Source: Gemmatimonadota bacterium (GTDB taxonomy: Bacteria; Gemmatimonadota; Gemmatimonadetes; Gemmatimonadales; GWC2-71-9). From it: 5,600 nucleotides of DNA. Each line of letters starts with the position of its first letter. The stretch's first letter is position 1. The notes beneath the pieces are model-generated. The model saw only the letters and a list, made by a program, of their open reading frames with translations. It was not told where the DNA came from and made no database searches. The position numbers and the translations under genes were made by a program. Below are positions 1 through 5,512 of this stretch, one piece after another. The stretch spans positions 1 through 5,600 of the forward strand of contig QHTP01000208.1 of the NCBI GenBank assembly GCA_003220855.1. The letters run 5' to 3'.

Positions 1-1121
1 ACCGTCACGAGCCAGGCGAGCGGCGCGAGCGTGACCCACGCGAACCGCTGCCGGCCCATCTTGATGAGAATCGTGGTGCCCACACACAGCGCCACTGCGG
101 CGAGCAGCTGGTTCGCGATCCCGAACAGCGGCCACAGCGAATTGATGCCGCCCAGTGGGTCGACCACGCCCTGATACAGGAAGTAGCCCCACCCGAGGAC
201 CACACACGCGCTGGACGCGATCACGCTCGGATACCAGGACGTCTCGCCGAACCGGGGCCACACGTGCCCCACGATCTCCTGCAGCATGAACCGCCCCACA
301 CGCGTCCCGGTGTCGATGGTCGTGAGGATGAACAGCGCTTCGAACATGATGGCGAAGTGGTACCACAGGGCGTCGAGCGTCCTACCGCCGAGCACACCGG
401 TGGCGCTCGCGAAGATCTGGGCCATGCCGACCGCGAGCGAGGGCGCGCCCCCCGAGCGGGCGATGAGCGTGGCCTCCCCCATGCGGGCCGCGAGCGCCTG
501 CATCGTCTCCGGGGTGACCACGAAGCCTGCCTGGCCCAGCACCTGCGAAGCCTGCGCCAGCGCCGCCGGCGTGGTGTTCATCGCGAAGTAGACGCCGGGG
601 TCGAGCGTGCACGCCGCGATCATCGCCATCACCCCCACGAACGACTCCATCAGCATGCCGCCGTACCCGATCAGGCGGGCGTCGGACTCGCGCGCGATCA
701 TTTTCGGCGTCGTGCCGGATGCGACGAGCGAGTGGAAGCCCGAGATCGCCCCGCAGGCGATGGTGATGAACGCGAACGGGAACAGCTTGCCCGCGAACAC
801 CGGACCCTCGCCCAGCGTGGCGAACGGCGTGAGCGCCGGCATCCGGAGCGGAGGCAAAATCACCAGGATCGCGACCGCGAGCACCAGGATGGTGGTGATC
901 TTCAGGAAGGTCGAGAGATAGTCGCGCGGGCACAGCAGCATCCACACCGGAAGCACCGAGGCGATGAACCCGTAGGTCACCATGATCCACGTGAGGGTCG
1001 TAGCGCTGTGGGTGAACAGCGGGGCGAGATGCGGCTGACCCGCGACCCAGCCCCCGGCCACCAACGCCCCGAGCAGGAGGACGGCCCCCGCGGCCGATGC
1101 CTCCCCCACCTTTCCCGGACG
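1..1121 (-). CDS. cstA: CstA carbon starvation transporter, C-terminal part of a broken gene (runs off left edge)
   Basis: This stretch is open with no stop from 1121 down to the window edge, about 373 residues. It is in a different frame from the N-terminal part at 1130-1642. It reads as the middle and C-terminal portion of CstA, an inner-membrane protein linked in E. coli to peptide uptake in carbon starvation and related to the pyruvate/H+ symporter BtsT. Recognisable family blocks, in order, are RPGKVGEAS, TWIMVTYGFIASVLPVWMLL, CPRDYLSTFLK, FITIACGAISGFHSLVASG, TTPKMIARESDARLIGYGG, DPGVYFAMN, RSGGAPSLAVGMA, WYHFAIMFEALFILTTID, GTRVGRFMLQE, GVVDPLGGINSLWPLFGIAN and MGRQRFAWV. These line up along E. 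coli CstA without further gaps that I can see. The C-terminus lies outside the window. There is no natural start codon context for independent expression, except perhaps a GTG at 1109 behind a G-rich run, so I read it as one broken gene together with 1130-1642. Confidence 0.9.
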
Positions 1122-1642
1122 CCACCTTTCATGATGAAGAGCACCGCAAGCATCGCGGTGGCGCCCGCGGCGGGATTCACTTCCTCCTTGGCCATCTGGC
1201 CGAGCGACTTGCCGTCGCGCCGCAGCGAGCAGAACAGGATCGTGAAGTCCTGCACCGCGCCGCCGAGCACGACGCCGATCACGAGCCACAGCGTGCCGGG
1301 CAGGAAGCCGAACTGCGCCGCGAGCACCGGGCCCACCAGCGGCCCCGCCCCGGCGATGGCGGCGAAATGGTGCCCGTACAGCACCCACTTGTTGGTGGGG
1401 ACGAAGTCACGCCCGTTGTTGTGCCGTTCGGCGGGCGTCGCACGCCGGTCGTCCAGCCCGAATACGCGAGACGCCAGAAACCTGGAGTAGAAGCGGTACC
1501 CGATCGCGTAGGTGCACACCGCCGCGGTCAGGAGCCAGGCGGCGTTCACGCTCTCCCCGCGCGACAGCGCCAGGACGCCGAACGCGGCGGCCCCGAGCGC
1601 GGCGACGGCGCCCCACACGACCAGCGACGCGAGCCGATTCAT
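977..1642 (-). CDS. cstA: CstA carbon starvation transporter, N-terminal part of a broken gene
   Basis: Residues 1-171 (1642-1130) are clear CstA. There is a first membrane segment at about 7-26, then SRGESVNAAW, YRFYSRFLASRVF (49-61), TPAERHNNGRDFVPTNK (69-85), the hallmark GHHFAAIAGAGPLVGP (90-105), then GGAVQDF, RRDGKSLGQ and a last helix ending LFIM. After Met171 the frame turns into unrelated Arg/Trp/Pro-rich residues and stops at 977. The genuine continuation (RPGKVGEAS) lies in another frame from 1121. The ATG at 1642 matches the family N-terminus (E. coli begins MNK...). There is no Shine-Dalgarno; a -10-like TAACTT ends 7 bases upstream, so a leaderless start is possible. The gene begins 30 bases after the kinase stop on the same strand. 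If the lesion is real, the product would be a truncated 221-residue membrane fragment and the gene is a pseudogene. A sequencing or assembly deletion is the main alternative. Confidence 0.85.
   Translation of the reverse strand: MNRLASLVVWGAVAALGAAAFGVLALSRGESVNAAWLLTAAVCTYAIGYRFYSRFLASRVFGLDDRRATPAERHNNGRDFVPTNKWVLYGHHFAAIAGAGPLVGPVLAAQFGFLPGTLWLVIGVVLGGAVQDFTILFCSLRRDGKSLGQMAKEEVNPAAGATAMLAVLFIMKGGVRERWGRHRPRGPSSCSGRWWPGAGSRVSRISPRCSPTALRPSRGSW
1121..1130 (-). other. cstA: Deletion/frameshift junction inside cstA
   Basis: On the minus strand the family match stops at ...LFIM (ATG at 1132-1130) and resumes at RPGKVGEAS (CGT at 1121-1119), with only 8 bases between. In E. coli CstA, as I recall its sequence, about 42 residues separate the same blocks (a membrane helix, SPWGTYTVA, another helix, YLRYL). 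About 118 bases are therefore missing, which is not a multiple of three and explains the frame change. Bases AGGTGG just before CGT would read Arg-Trp in the downstream frame and may belong to the native sequence on that side. The exact breakpoint cannot be placed. Confidence 0.8.
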
Positions 1643-1645
1643 GGG

Positions 1646-1657
1646 GCCTAAGTTACG
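1646..1657 (-). promoter_or_regulatory. Candidate -10 element / shared 12-mer before cstA
   Basis: The minus strand reads CGTAACTTAGGC, then CCC, then the cstA ATG. TAACTT fits the loose -10 form TANNNT, and its last base is 7 bases from the ATG, so transcription would start at or next to the start codon. The same 12-mer with the same 3-base gap to an ATG occurs at 3842-3853. No good -35 is visible: the 17-base spacing gives TTTTAG, inside the end of the kinase gene. It could instead be an operator shared by the two genes. Confidence 0.4.
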
Positions 1658-1672
1658 CCGGCATCGTTGTGG

Positions 1673-3814
1673 CTAAAAGTGCGTGCCGCGGGTCGGGGCA
1701 GCGATGATAGCCTGGAAGCGCGGATGTCCCCGCAGCGGGTCGAGATCGGGGTCGCGCTCGAGCCATTCGCCGCCCGGCAACCCCAGCTTGGCGCCGCGCT
1801 CGAGGCAGTCCAGCGCCGCCTCGACCTCACCCAGATCGGCGAAGACGCAGGCGACGTTGTAGGCCACGGCCGGGTCGTCCGGCTCCATGGCCAGCGCCCG
1901 TTTGGCCCATTCCTCGGCACGCGCGCGGTCATGCAGGCGCGCCCACATGCCGGCACCGAGGTAGAGGGCGCGGACGTCGTACGGGTTCAGCTCGAGGTGC
2001 CGCTCGACCTTCTCGGCCGCGCGTCGGGTCGCGGCCTCCGCCTCGGCTGGTCGTCCCAATCGCTCGTACACCATCACGACCATCGCCGCCGCCTGGTAGT
2101 CCTCCGGACGCACCGCGATCGCGTGCTCGAACATCTCGGCGGCGCTGACGAAATTCCCGTTCGCGAACGACGCACGGGCGTGAAAGTAATACGCCTCGAA
2201 CAGCTTCGGGTCCAGCTGGATGGCTGCCTGGAACTCGCGTTCGGCCTCCTCATAGCGGCCATTCACGGCGAGCGCGAGGCCGCGTGACGCACGCGCTTCG
2301 GCAGCCTCAGGGTCGAGCTCCAACGCCTTTCGGCTCGCCTCGTCCGCCCCCCGAGCGTTCTCCTCGGTCGCGTCAAGGTGGTGGAGCATCGACCAGCAAT
2401 CCGCGATCGCCGCGTGGGCGCGAGCATAGGCCGGGTCGAGCTCCACGGCCCGCTGGAACATCTGCCGCGCCGCCTCGAACCCCTTGCGTCGGAATTGGTG
2501 GAAAAGCTGGCGCCCGCGCAGGAAGAAGTCGTAGGCCTCGAGGCTCTTGGTAGGCGGCCGTTCCCGGGCAAGCTGCTTGGGCTCCGTGAGCACGACCTGG
2601 AGCGCGCGGGCGACGCTGCTCGCAATCTCGTCCTGGATCGCGAAAACATCCTCGAGATCTCGGTCGTACCGCTCGGACCAGATGTGATACCCGTTCGCCA
2701 CATCGATGAGCTGCGCCGTGATGCGCAGCCGGCGCCCCGCCCGACGGACACTCCCTTCCAGGACTGTGGCGACGTTCAACTGCCGGCCAACGGTCCGCAC
2801 GTCCAGGGTCTTGCCCTTGAAAGCGAAGGCCGACGTGCGCGCGACGACGCGCAATGCCTTCACCGCGCTCGCCGCGGTGATAATCTCCTCGGTCATCCCG
2901 TCGCTGAAGTACTCGTCCTCCGGATCGTGGCTCAGGTTGGCGAACGGTAGCACGGCGACGGAGTGTTCCGGCGCCGGCAGGCTCGGCGCCTCGAGGGCCC
3001 GGACGAACTCCCCGGCCGTGCCGAAGCGGTCAGCTGGGGACTTGGCGAGGGCCCGCGTCAGGGCGCGTTCGACGATCTCCGGTACGCCCTCTCGCACTGC
3101 CCGCACCGGCGGCACCGCCTCGGCGACATGGCGCGCCATCACGACCCGCGCCGATGGACCGGCGAACGGAGGCTGTCCCGCCAGCATCTCATAGACCACG
3201 CAGGCCAGGCTGTAGAGATCGCTCCGCGGGTCCAGCCGAGCGTCGGCGGCGGCCTGCTCGGGGCTCATGTAGGCCGGTGTGCCGACGGCCAGCCCGGTGG
3301 CGGTGAGCGCGTCCCCTGCCGCCTCGCTGACCGCGCGAGCGATCCCGAAGTCGGCGACAAGGGCATGCCCATGGGAGACAAAGATGTTCTCGGGCTTGAT
3401 GTCGCGGTGGATGACCCCCTGTGCGTGAGCGTAGTCGAGTGCGTCGGCGACCTCGCGCGCGACCCGGAGCGCCTCCTCTAGGGAGAACTGCGGCCCCTCC
3501 TCGAGCCGCTTCCGCAACGTCTGGCCCTCGACGTGGGGCATCACGTAATAGAGCAGGCCCGCTGCTTCGCCGGAATCGTGGAGCGGCAGGATGTGCGGAT
3601 GTGTCAACCGGGCGGCGATTTCGATCTCGCGCAGGAACCGGGCGCTGCCGAGCGAGGCGGCGAGCGCCGGGTCAAGCACTTTGAGCGCGACACTGCGGTG
3701 GTGCCGCAGGTCCTCGGCGCGATACACCCACGCCGTACCACCGCGACCCACCTGGCCTGCGATTCGGTAGCGACCGGCTAGCGCCGCCTGCAGGCGCTGC
3801 TGGAGCTCTGGCAT
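1673..3814 (-). CDS. Serine/threonine protein kinase with TolB-like domain and TPR repeats
   Basis: This 713-residue protein has three parts. Residues about 16-275 form a complete Hanks-type (PknB-like) kinase: Gly-rich loop GRGGTAWVY (23-31), VALK lysine K45, helix-C E63, catalytic HRDIKPEN (136-143), DFG (155-157), activation segment with T171, T173 and T179, and SPE (184-186). All catalytic residues are present, so it should be active. Residues about 285-405 match the TolB N-terminal-like domain (COG5616 type): SVAVLPFANLS, DEYFSDGMTEEI, VLEGSVRRAGRRLRITAQLID, IWSERYDRDLEDVFAIQDEIA. Residues about 425-700 are TPR repeats with repeated A..LDP turns, ending ERDPDLDPLRGHPRF. No membrane segment lies between kinase and TolB-like parts, so the protein is probably cytoplasmic, with the TPRs as a partner-binding scaffold. 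The ATG at 3814 is chosen because GAGGGAGA sits 6 bases upstream and the kinase begins right after it. Substrate and signal are unknown. cstA follows 30 bases downstream. Confidence 0.95.
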   Translation of the reverse strand: MPELQQRLQAALAGRYRIAGQVGRGGTAWVYRAEDLRHHRSVALKVLDPALAASLGSARFLREIEIAARLTHPHILPLHDSGEAAGLLYYVMPHVEGQTLRKRLEEGPQFSLEEALRVAREVADALDYAHAQGVIHRDIKPENIFVSHGHALVADFGIARAVSEAAGDALTATGLAVGTPAYMSPEQAAADARLDPRSDLYSLACVVYEMLAGQPPFAGPSARVVMARHVAEAVPPVRAVREGVPEIVERALTRALAKSPADRFGTAGEFVRALEAPSLPAPEHSVAVLPFANLSHDPEDEYFSDGMTEEIITAASAVKALRVVARTSAFAFKGKTLDVRTVGRQLNVATVLEGSVRRAGRRLRITAQLIDVANGYHIWSERYDRDLEDVFAIQDEIASSVARALQVVLTEPKQLARERPPTKSLEAYDFFLRGRQLFHQFRRKGFEAARQMFQRAVELDPAYARAHAAIADCWSMLHHLDATEENARGADEASRKALELDPEAAEARASRGLALAVNGRYEEAEREFQAAIQLDPKLFEAYYFHARASFANGNFVSAAEMFEHAIAVRPEDYQAAAMVVMVYERLGRPAEAEAATRRAAEKVERHLELNPYDVRALYLGAGMWARLHDRARAEEWAKRALAMEPDDPAVAYNVACVFADLGEVEAALDCLERGAKLGLPGGEWLERDPDLDPLRGHPRFQAIIAAPTRGTHF

Positions 3815-3820
3815 CGGCGC

Positions 3821-3828
3821 TCTCCCTC
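3821..3828 (-). promoter_or_regulatory. Ribosome binding site of the kinase gene
   Basis: The minus strand reads GAGGGAGA followed by 6 bases and the ATG at 3814. It is the only convincing Shine-Dalgarno in the window and decides the kinase start. It overlaps the TGA stop of the 3-codon ORF at 3838-3827. Confidence 0.65.
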
Positions 3829-3838
3829 AACGATCCAT
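3827..3838 (-). other. 3-codon upstream ORF (Met-Asp-Arg-stop) before the kinase
   Basis: ATG GAT CGT TGA lies in frame with the kinase, 12 bases before its ATG. The upstream ATG stands exactly 3 bases after CGTAACTTAGGC, the same arrangement as the cstA start, so it may be read as a leaderless start. The TGA overlaps the Shine-Dalgarno of the kinase, which would suit termination and re-initiation. It may equally be a chance ATG in a short 5' leader. No product is claimed. Confidence 0.3.
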
Positions 3839-3845
3839 AACGCCT

Positions 3846-3874
3846 AAGTTACGGCGCGCCTTGCCGATGTTCAA
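3846..3874 (-). promoter_or_regulatory. Candidate sigma-70-like promoter of the kinase gene
   Basis: The minus strand reads TTGAAC (3874-3869), a 17-base spacer, then TAACTT (3851-3846). The -35 matches TTGACA at 4 of 6 positions and the -10 is weaker (3 of 6) but fits TANNNT. The predicted start near 3839 would give a leader of about 25 bases carrying the ribosome binding site. TAACTT is part of the 12-mer CGTAACTTAGGC (3842-3853 on the plus strand coordinates) shared with cstA. The -35 overlaps the first codons of the divergent SDR gene as annotated, and an inverted repeat abuts it upstream. Confidence 0.4.
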
Positions 3875-4757
3875 TTTCGAACATAGGTTCGAAAGCTTGA
3901 CCCCAACGTCCCCTTGGCTCACGGCCGCGCGCGAGGCGACTCGCGTCGTGGCGCCCCAGACGGAGCCGCGGCCCGAGCAGCAGCGCCTCGCTGAGACGAT
4001 CCACGGGCGCGTCGTGGTGGTCACCGGCGGAGCGACCGGCCTGGGCCGCGCCACCGCGCTCGAGTTCGCCCAGCGCGGCGTCGCGGTGGCCATCAACTAC
4101 GTCGACCTCCCCGATCGCGACGTCGCCGCCCAGGCGCTGCTCACCGAGACGGCGATTCGCGCCCTCGGCGTGCCGGTGTATTGCGCTCGCTGCGACGTGC
4201 GCAACCACGCCGAAGTCGAGAAGTTCGTCACCACCGTGCGGGAGCGCCTGGGAGGCGTGCACTACCTGGTCAACAACGCCGGCGTGGCGCACGACGGCGC
4301 GCTGTGGCGCTTGAGCCCCGAGGCGTGGCAGGAAGTGCTCGACACCAACGTCACCGGGGCCTTCAACTGCATCCAGGCCGTGGCCGGCTCCATGCGGGCC
4401 CAGCGCTACGGTAAGATCGTCAACGTCGCGAGCCATCAGGCCTTTCGCCCTGGGTTCGGCATCGCCAACTATGCCGCCAGCAAGGCCGCGCTCATCGGGC
4501 TCACCCGCTCGGCGGCCGTGGACCTGGGCCCGTCCAACGTGAACGTGAACGCCGTCGCCCCCGGCTTCGTCAAGACGGATCTCCTCTCCAAGCTGCCGCG
4601 CGAGGTGCTGGAGCGGGCCGAGCACGAGTCGGTGCTGGGCCGGGTGGCCGAGCCAGAGGACGTGGCGCGGGTGATCGTGTTCCTGTGCAGCGAGGAGGCG
4701 CGCCACGTGACAGGACAGGTGATCGTGGTGGACGGGGGACTCACGCTCGGTTCTTGA
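3867..4757 (+). CDS. Short-chain dehydrogenase/reductase, FabG-like (3-oxoacyl-ACP reductase type)
   Basis: This 296-residue classical SDR should use NAD(P)H to reduce a ketone or oxidise an alcohol in the cytoplasm. Visible motifs are the cofactor loop TGGATGLG (53-60) after strand VVVV, D110-V111 binding adenine, NNAG (136-139), the active-site Asn in LDTNVTG (N161), Ser189 in VNVASHQA, and YAASK with Tyr202 and Lys206, at the canonical 13-residue Ser-Tyr spacing. AVAPGFVKTD (229-238) and the tail VTGQVIVVDGGLTLGS are also typical of FabG. The true substrate cannot be read, and many FabG-like SDRs are not fatty-acid enzymes. The N-terminus is about 40 residues longer than a usual FabG. The start is uncertain: TTG 3861, ATG 3867, TTG 3897 and GTG 3948 are in frame, and none has a clear Shine-Dalgarno. 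Codons before about 3912 have less GC at third positions and include the palindrome, so a later start is plausible. It is divergent from the kinase. Confidence 0.93.
   Translation: MFNFEHRFESLTPTSPWLTAAREATRVVAPQTEPRPEQQRLAETIHGRVVVVTGGATGLGRATALEFAQRGVAVAINYVDLPDRDVAAQALLTETAIRALGVPVYCARCDVRNHAEVEKFVTTVRERLGGVHYLVNNAGVAHDGALWRLSPEAWQEVLDTNVTGAFNCIQAVAGSMRAQRYGKIVNVASHQAFRPGFGIANYAASKAALIGLTRSAAVDLGPSNVNVNAVAPGFVKTDLLSKLPREVLERAEHESVLGRVAEPEDVARVIVFLCSEEARHVTGQVIVVDGGLTLGS
3875..3894. promoter_or_regulatory. Perfect palindrome resembling a LexA (SOS) box
   Basis: The sequence is TTTCGAAC-ATAG-GTTCGAAA: two 8-base arms that are exact reverse complements around a 4-base centre. Its core fits the mycobacterial SOS box TCGAAC-N4-GTTCGA, and the GAAC-N4-GTTC core of Gram-positive-type LexA sites, as I know them. 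It lies in an AT-richer patch in an otherwise GC-rich region and directly abuts the -35 of the kinase promoter. It also falls inside the first codons of the SDR gene if that starts at 3867. Binding by LexA is an inference; another dimeric regulator is possible. Confidence 0.5.
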
Positions 4758-4782
4758 AAAACCGCGGCGCGAACACGATATT
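4754..4782 (+). promoter_or_regulatory. Candidate promoter of the lipoprotein gene
   Basis: TTGAAA (4754-4759, 5 of 6 to TTGACA), a 17-base spacer, and GATATT (4777-4782, 4 of 6 to TATAAT). The -35 overlaps the SDR stop codon. The -10 ends 7 bases before the GTG at 4790, so the transcript would begin at the start codon. This is the best-scoring promoter by eye in the window and would let the lipoprotein and the following dehydrogenase be transcribed separately from the SDR. Confidence 0.45.
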
Positions 4783-4792
4783 GCGCGCCGTG
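4763..4792 (-). terminator. GC-rich hairpin, terminator-like on the minus strand
   Basis: Arms CGGCGCG (4765-4771) and CGCGCCG (4784-4790) pair exactly, extended by one wobble (4764/4791) and one C-G pair (4763/4792), with a 12-base loop. Read on the minus strand the stem is followed after one base by TTTTT (4761-4757), the form of an intrinsic terminator. No minus-strand gene is seen to its right in the window, so it may only limit antisense transcription, or be fortuitous. On the plus strand there is no T tract. The hairpin overlaps the candidate lipoprotein promoter. Confidence 0.25.
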
Positions 4793-5512
4793 ACTAATCC
4801 ATTGCAAATCAAAAGCTTAGTACGTGCTGCGTGGTGCGTGGTGGCCTCCGCTGTGGCGGCCGCATGCGGACACACCTCCCAGACGCCGACCCCCGAACCC
4901 ACCGCCCCTCTCCCCACCGCCGGCGTCGCCGCACAGCAAGTGGGGATCACGCCCCTCACGCTCATCGTTGCGGAAGATTCGCTCCACTGGCAGGCGCTGT
5001 TGGGGGAGCGGCGGGCGGCGCTCGCCAGGGGCGACAGCGTGATCGGCACGCTGCTCAAGCCCCGGGCGCCGGAAGTCACGTGGCTGCTCCCCGACGAGCT
5101 GCGGCGGGCCGCCCGGCGGGCGCCGGGGATTGCGCCCGATCCCGATCAGATGGGCACGGCCCTCCTGCTGCGAGGCGGCGGGCGGGAGGAGATGGTGCGC
5201 GACCCCCTCCGCAGTGAGCTGCGGACGCTCGCCGCGTTGGTGGGGGCGGGCGGTGGACGCTTCATGCTCGTGCCGGCGGGCCTGGTGTTCAGGCGGACGG
5301 GCGGGCCGGCGGACGGGCGGTCGGGAGGGGTGGCGGCCCGACCGACCGCCGGTCCGCCGGTCCGCCCGTCGGGCACTGCCGAGCTCACGGTCGTGATGGT
5401 GGACGTCCGTACCGGCCGGGTCGGGTTCCGGACCGTGGCGCGGGGTGAGGGGGACGATCCCTGGACGGCGCTCACGCGCGCCGTCAAGAGCCTCACGCCG
5501 GGGCTGCCGTGA
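4790..5512 (+). CDS. Putative lipoprotein of unknown function
   Basis: I do not recognise a named function. From the GTG at 4790 the protein is 240 residues. It has a short basic N-region (K8, R12), a hydrophobic stretch about 13-25, and an AVAAAC lipobox-like end with Cys26 as the probable lipidated residue, although Ala rather than Leu at -3 is not ideal. A Thr/Pro-rich linker follows (27-45). Conserved-looking parts are LPDELRRAARRAPGIAPDP, GGRFMLVPAGLVF, and the end AELTVVMVDVRTGRVGF...GEGDDPWTALTRAVKSLTPGLP. The last part recalls small periplasmic lipoproteins in which a strand-rich domain ends in a D-x-R-T-G turn (LpoB/CsgG-like folds), a weak analogy. Residues about 168-194 are a Gly/Arg/Pro insert encoded by a large inverted repeat. 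The open frame extends back to GTG 4685, but that would overlap the SDR and lose the signal peptide. The GTG at 4790 lies 7 bases after a -10-like hexamer, and TTG 4802 is an alternative. The stop overlaps the next gene. Confidence 0.75.
   Translation: MTNPLQIKSLVRAAWCVVASAVAAACGHTSQTPTPEPTAPLPTAGVAAQQVGITPLTLIVAEDSLHWQALLGERRAALARGDSVIGTLLKPRAPEVTWLLPDELRRAARRAPGIAPDPDQMGTALLLRGGGREEMVRDPLRSELRTLAALVGAGGGRFMLVPAGLVFRRTGGPADGRSGGVAARPTAGPPVRPSGTAELTVVMVDVRTGRVGFRTVARGEGDDPWTALTRAVKSLTPGLP
5292..5370. repeat. 27-bp near-perfect inverted repeat with internal 13-base direct repeat
   Basis: The left arm at 5296-5322 and right arm at 5344-5370 are reverse complements over 27 bases, except one G/T and one G/G position, around a 21-base centre. 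Inside the left half the 13-mer GGCGGACGGGCGG occurs at 5292-5304 and again at 5308-5320. The right half repeats GCCGGTCC with period 8. The element is about 80% or more G+C and is read through in frame by the lipoprotein gene. It could be a REP- or MITE-like palindrome inserted into the gene, or a locally expanded repeat. Confidence 0.75.

Noticed and set aside
382..1125. 247-codon minus-strand open frame overlapping the cstA C-terminal part
   Set aside because: It is frame-shifted relative to the CstA reading and yields low-complexity Gly/Arg/His residues. The true frame is the one with RPGKVGEAS and DPLGGINSLWPLFGIAN.
264..1490. 408-codon plus-strand open frame opposite cstA
   Set aside because: The product is an Arg/His/Glu/Gly-rich string without domain features. 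The opposite strand encodes clear CstA in two frames, and high GC commonly creates such antisense openings.
1667..2287. Plus-strand open frames opposite the kinase gene
   Set aside because: No family features, and the whole length is covered by the kinase/TolB-like/TPR coding frame on the other strand.
3853..3860. GGCGCGCC palindrome before the SDR as an operator
   Set aside because: An 8-base GC palindrome is expected often at this base composition and has no further structure around it.
3849..4706. 285-codon minus-strand open frame opposite the SDR gene
   Set aside because: It is a shadow of the SDR: the plus-strand frame has every SDR motif, whereas this one has none and is rich in Arg, His and Gly.
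4685..4789. Longer N-terminus of the lipoprotein starting at GTG 4685
   Set aside because: It would overlap the SDR coding end by about 70 bases, adds Arg/Gly-rich residues before the hydrophobic signal segment, and would abolish the signal peptide.
5292..5370. CRISPR-like array from the repeated GC-rich units
   Set aside because: Units are 8-16 bases apart with no spacers, form one inverted repeat, and lie in a continuous coding frame.
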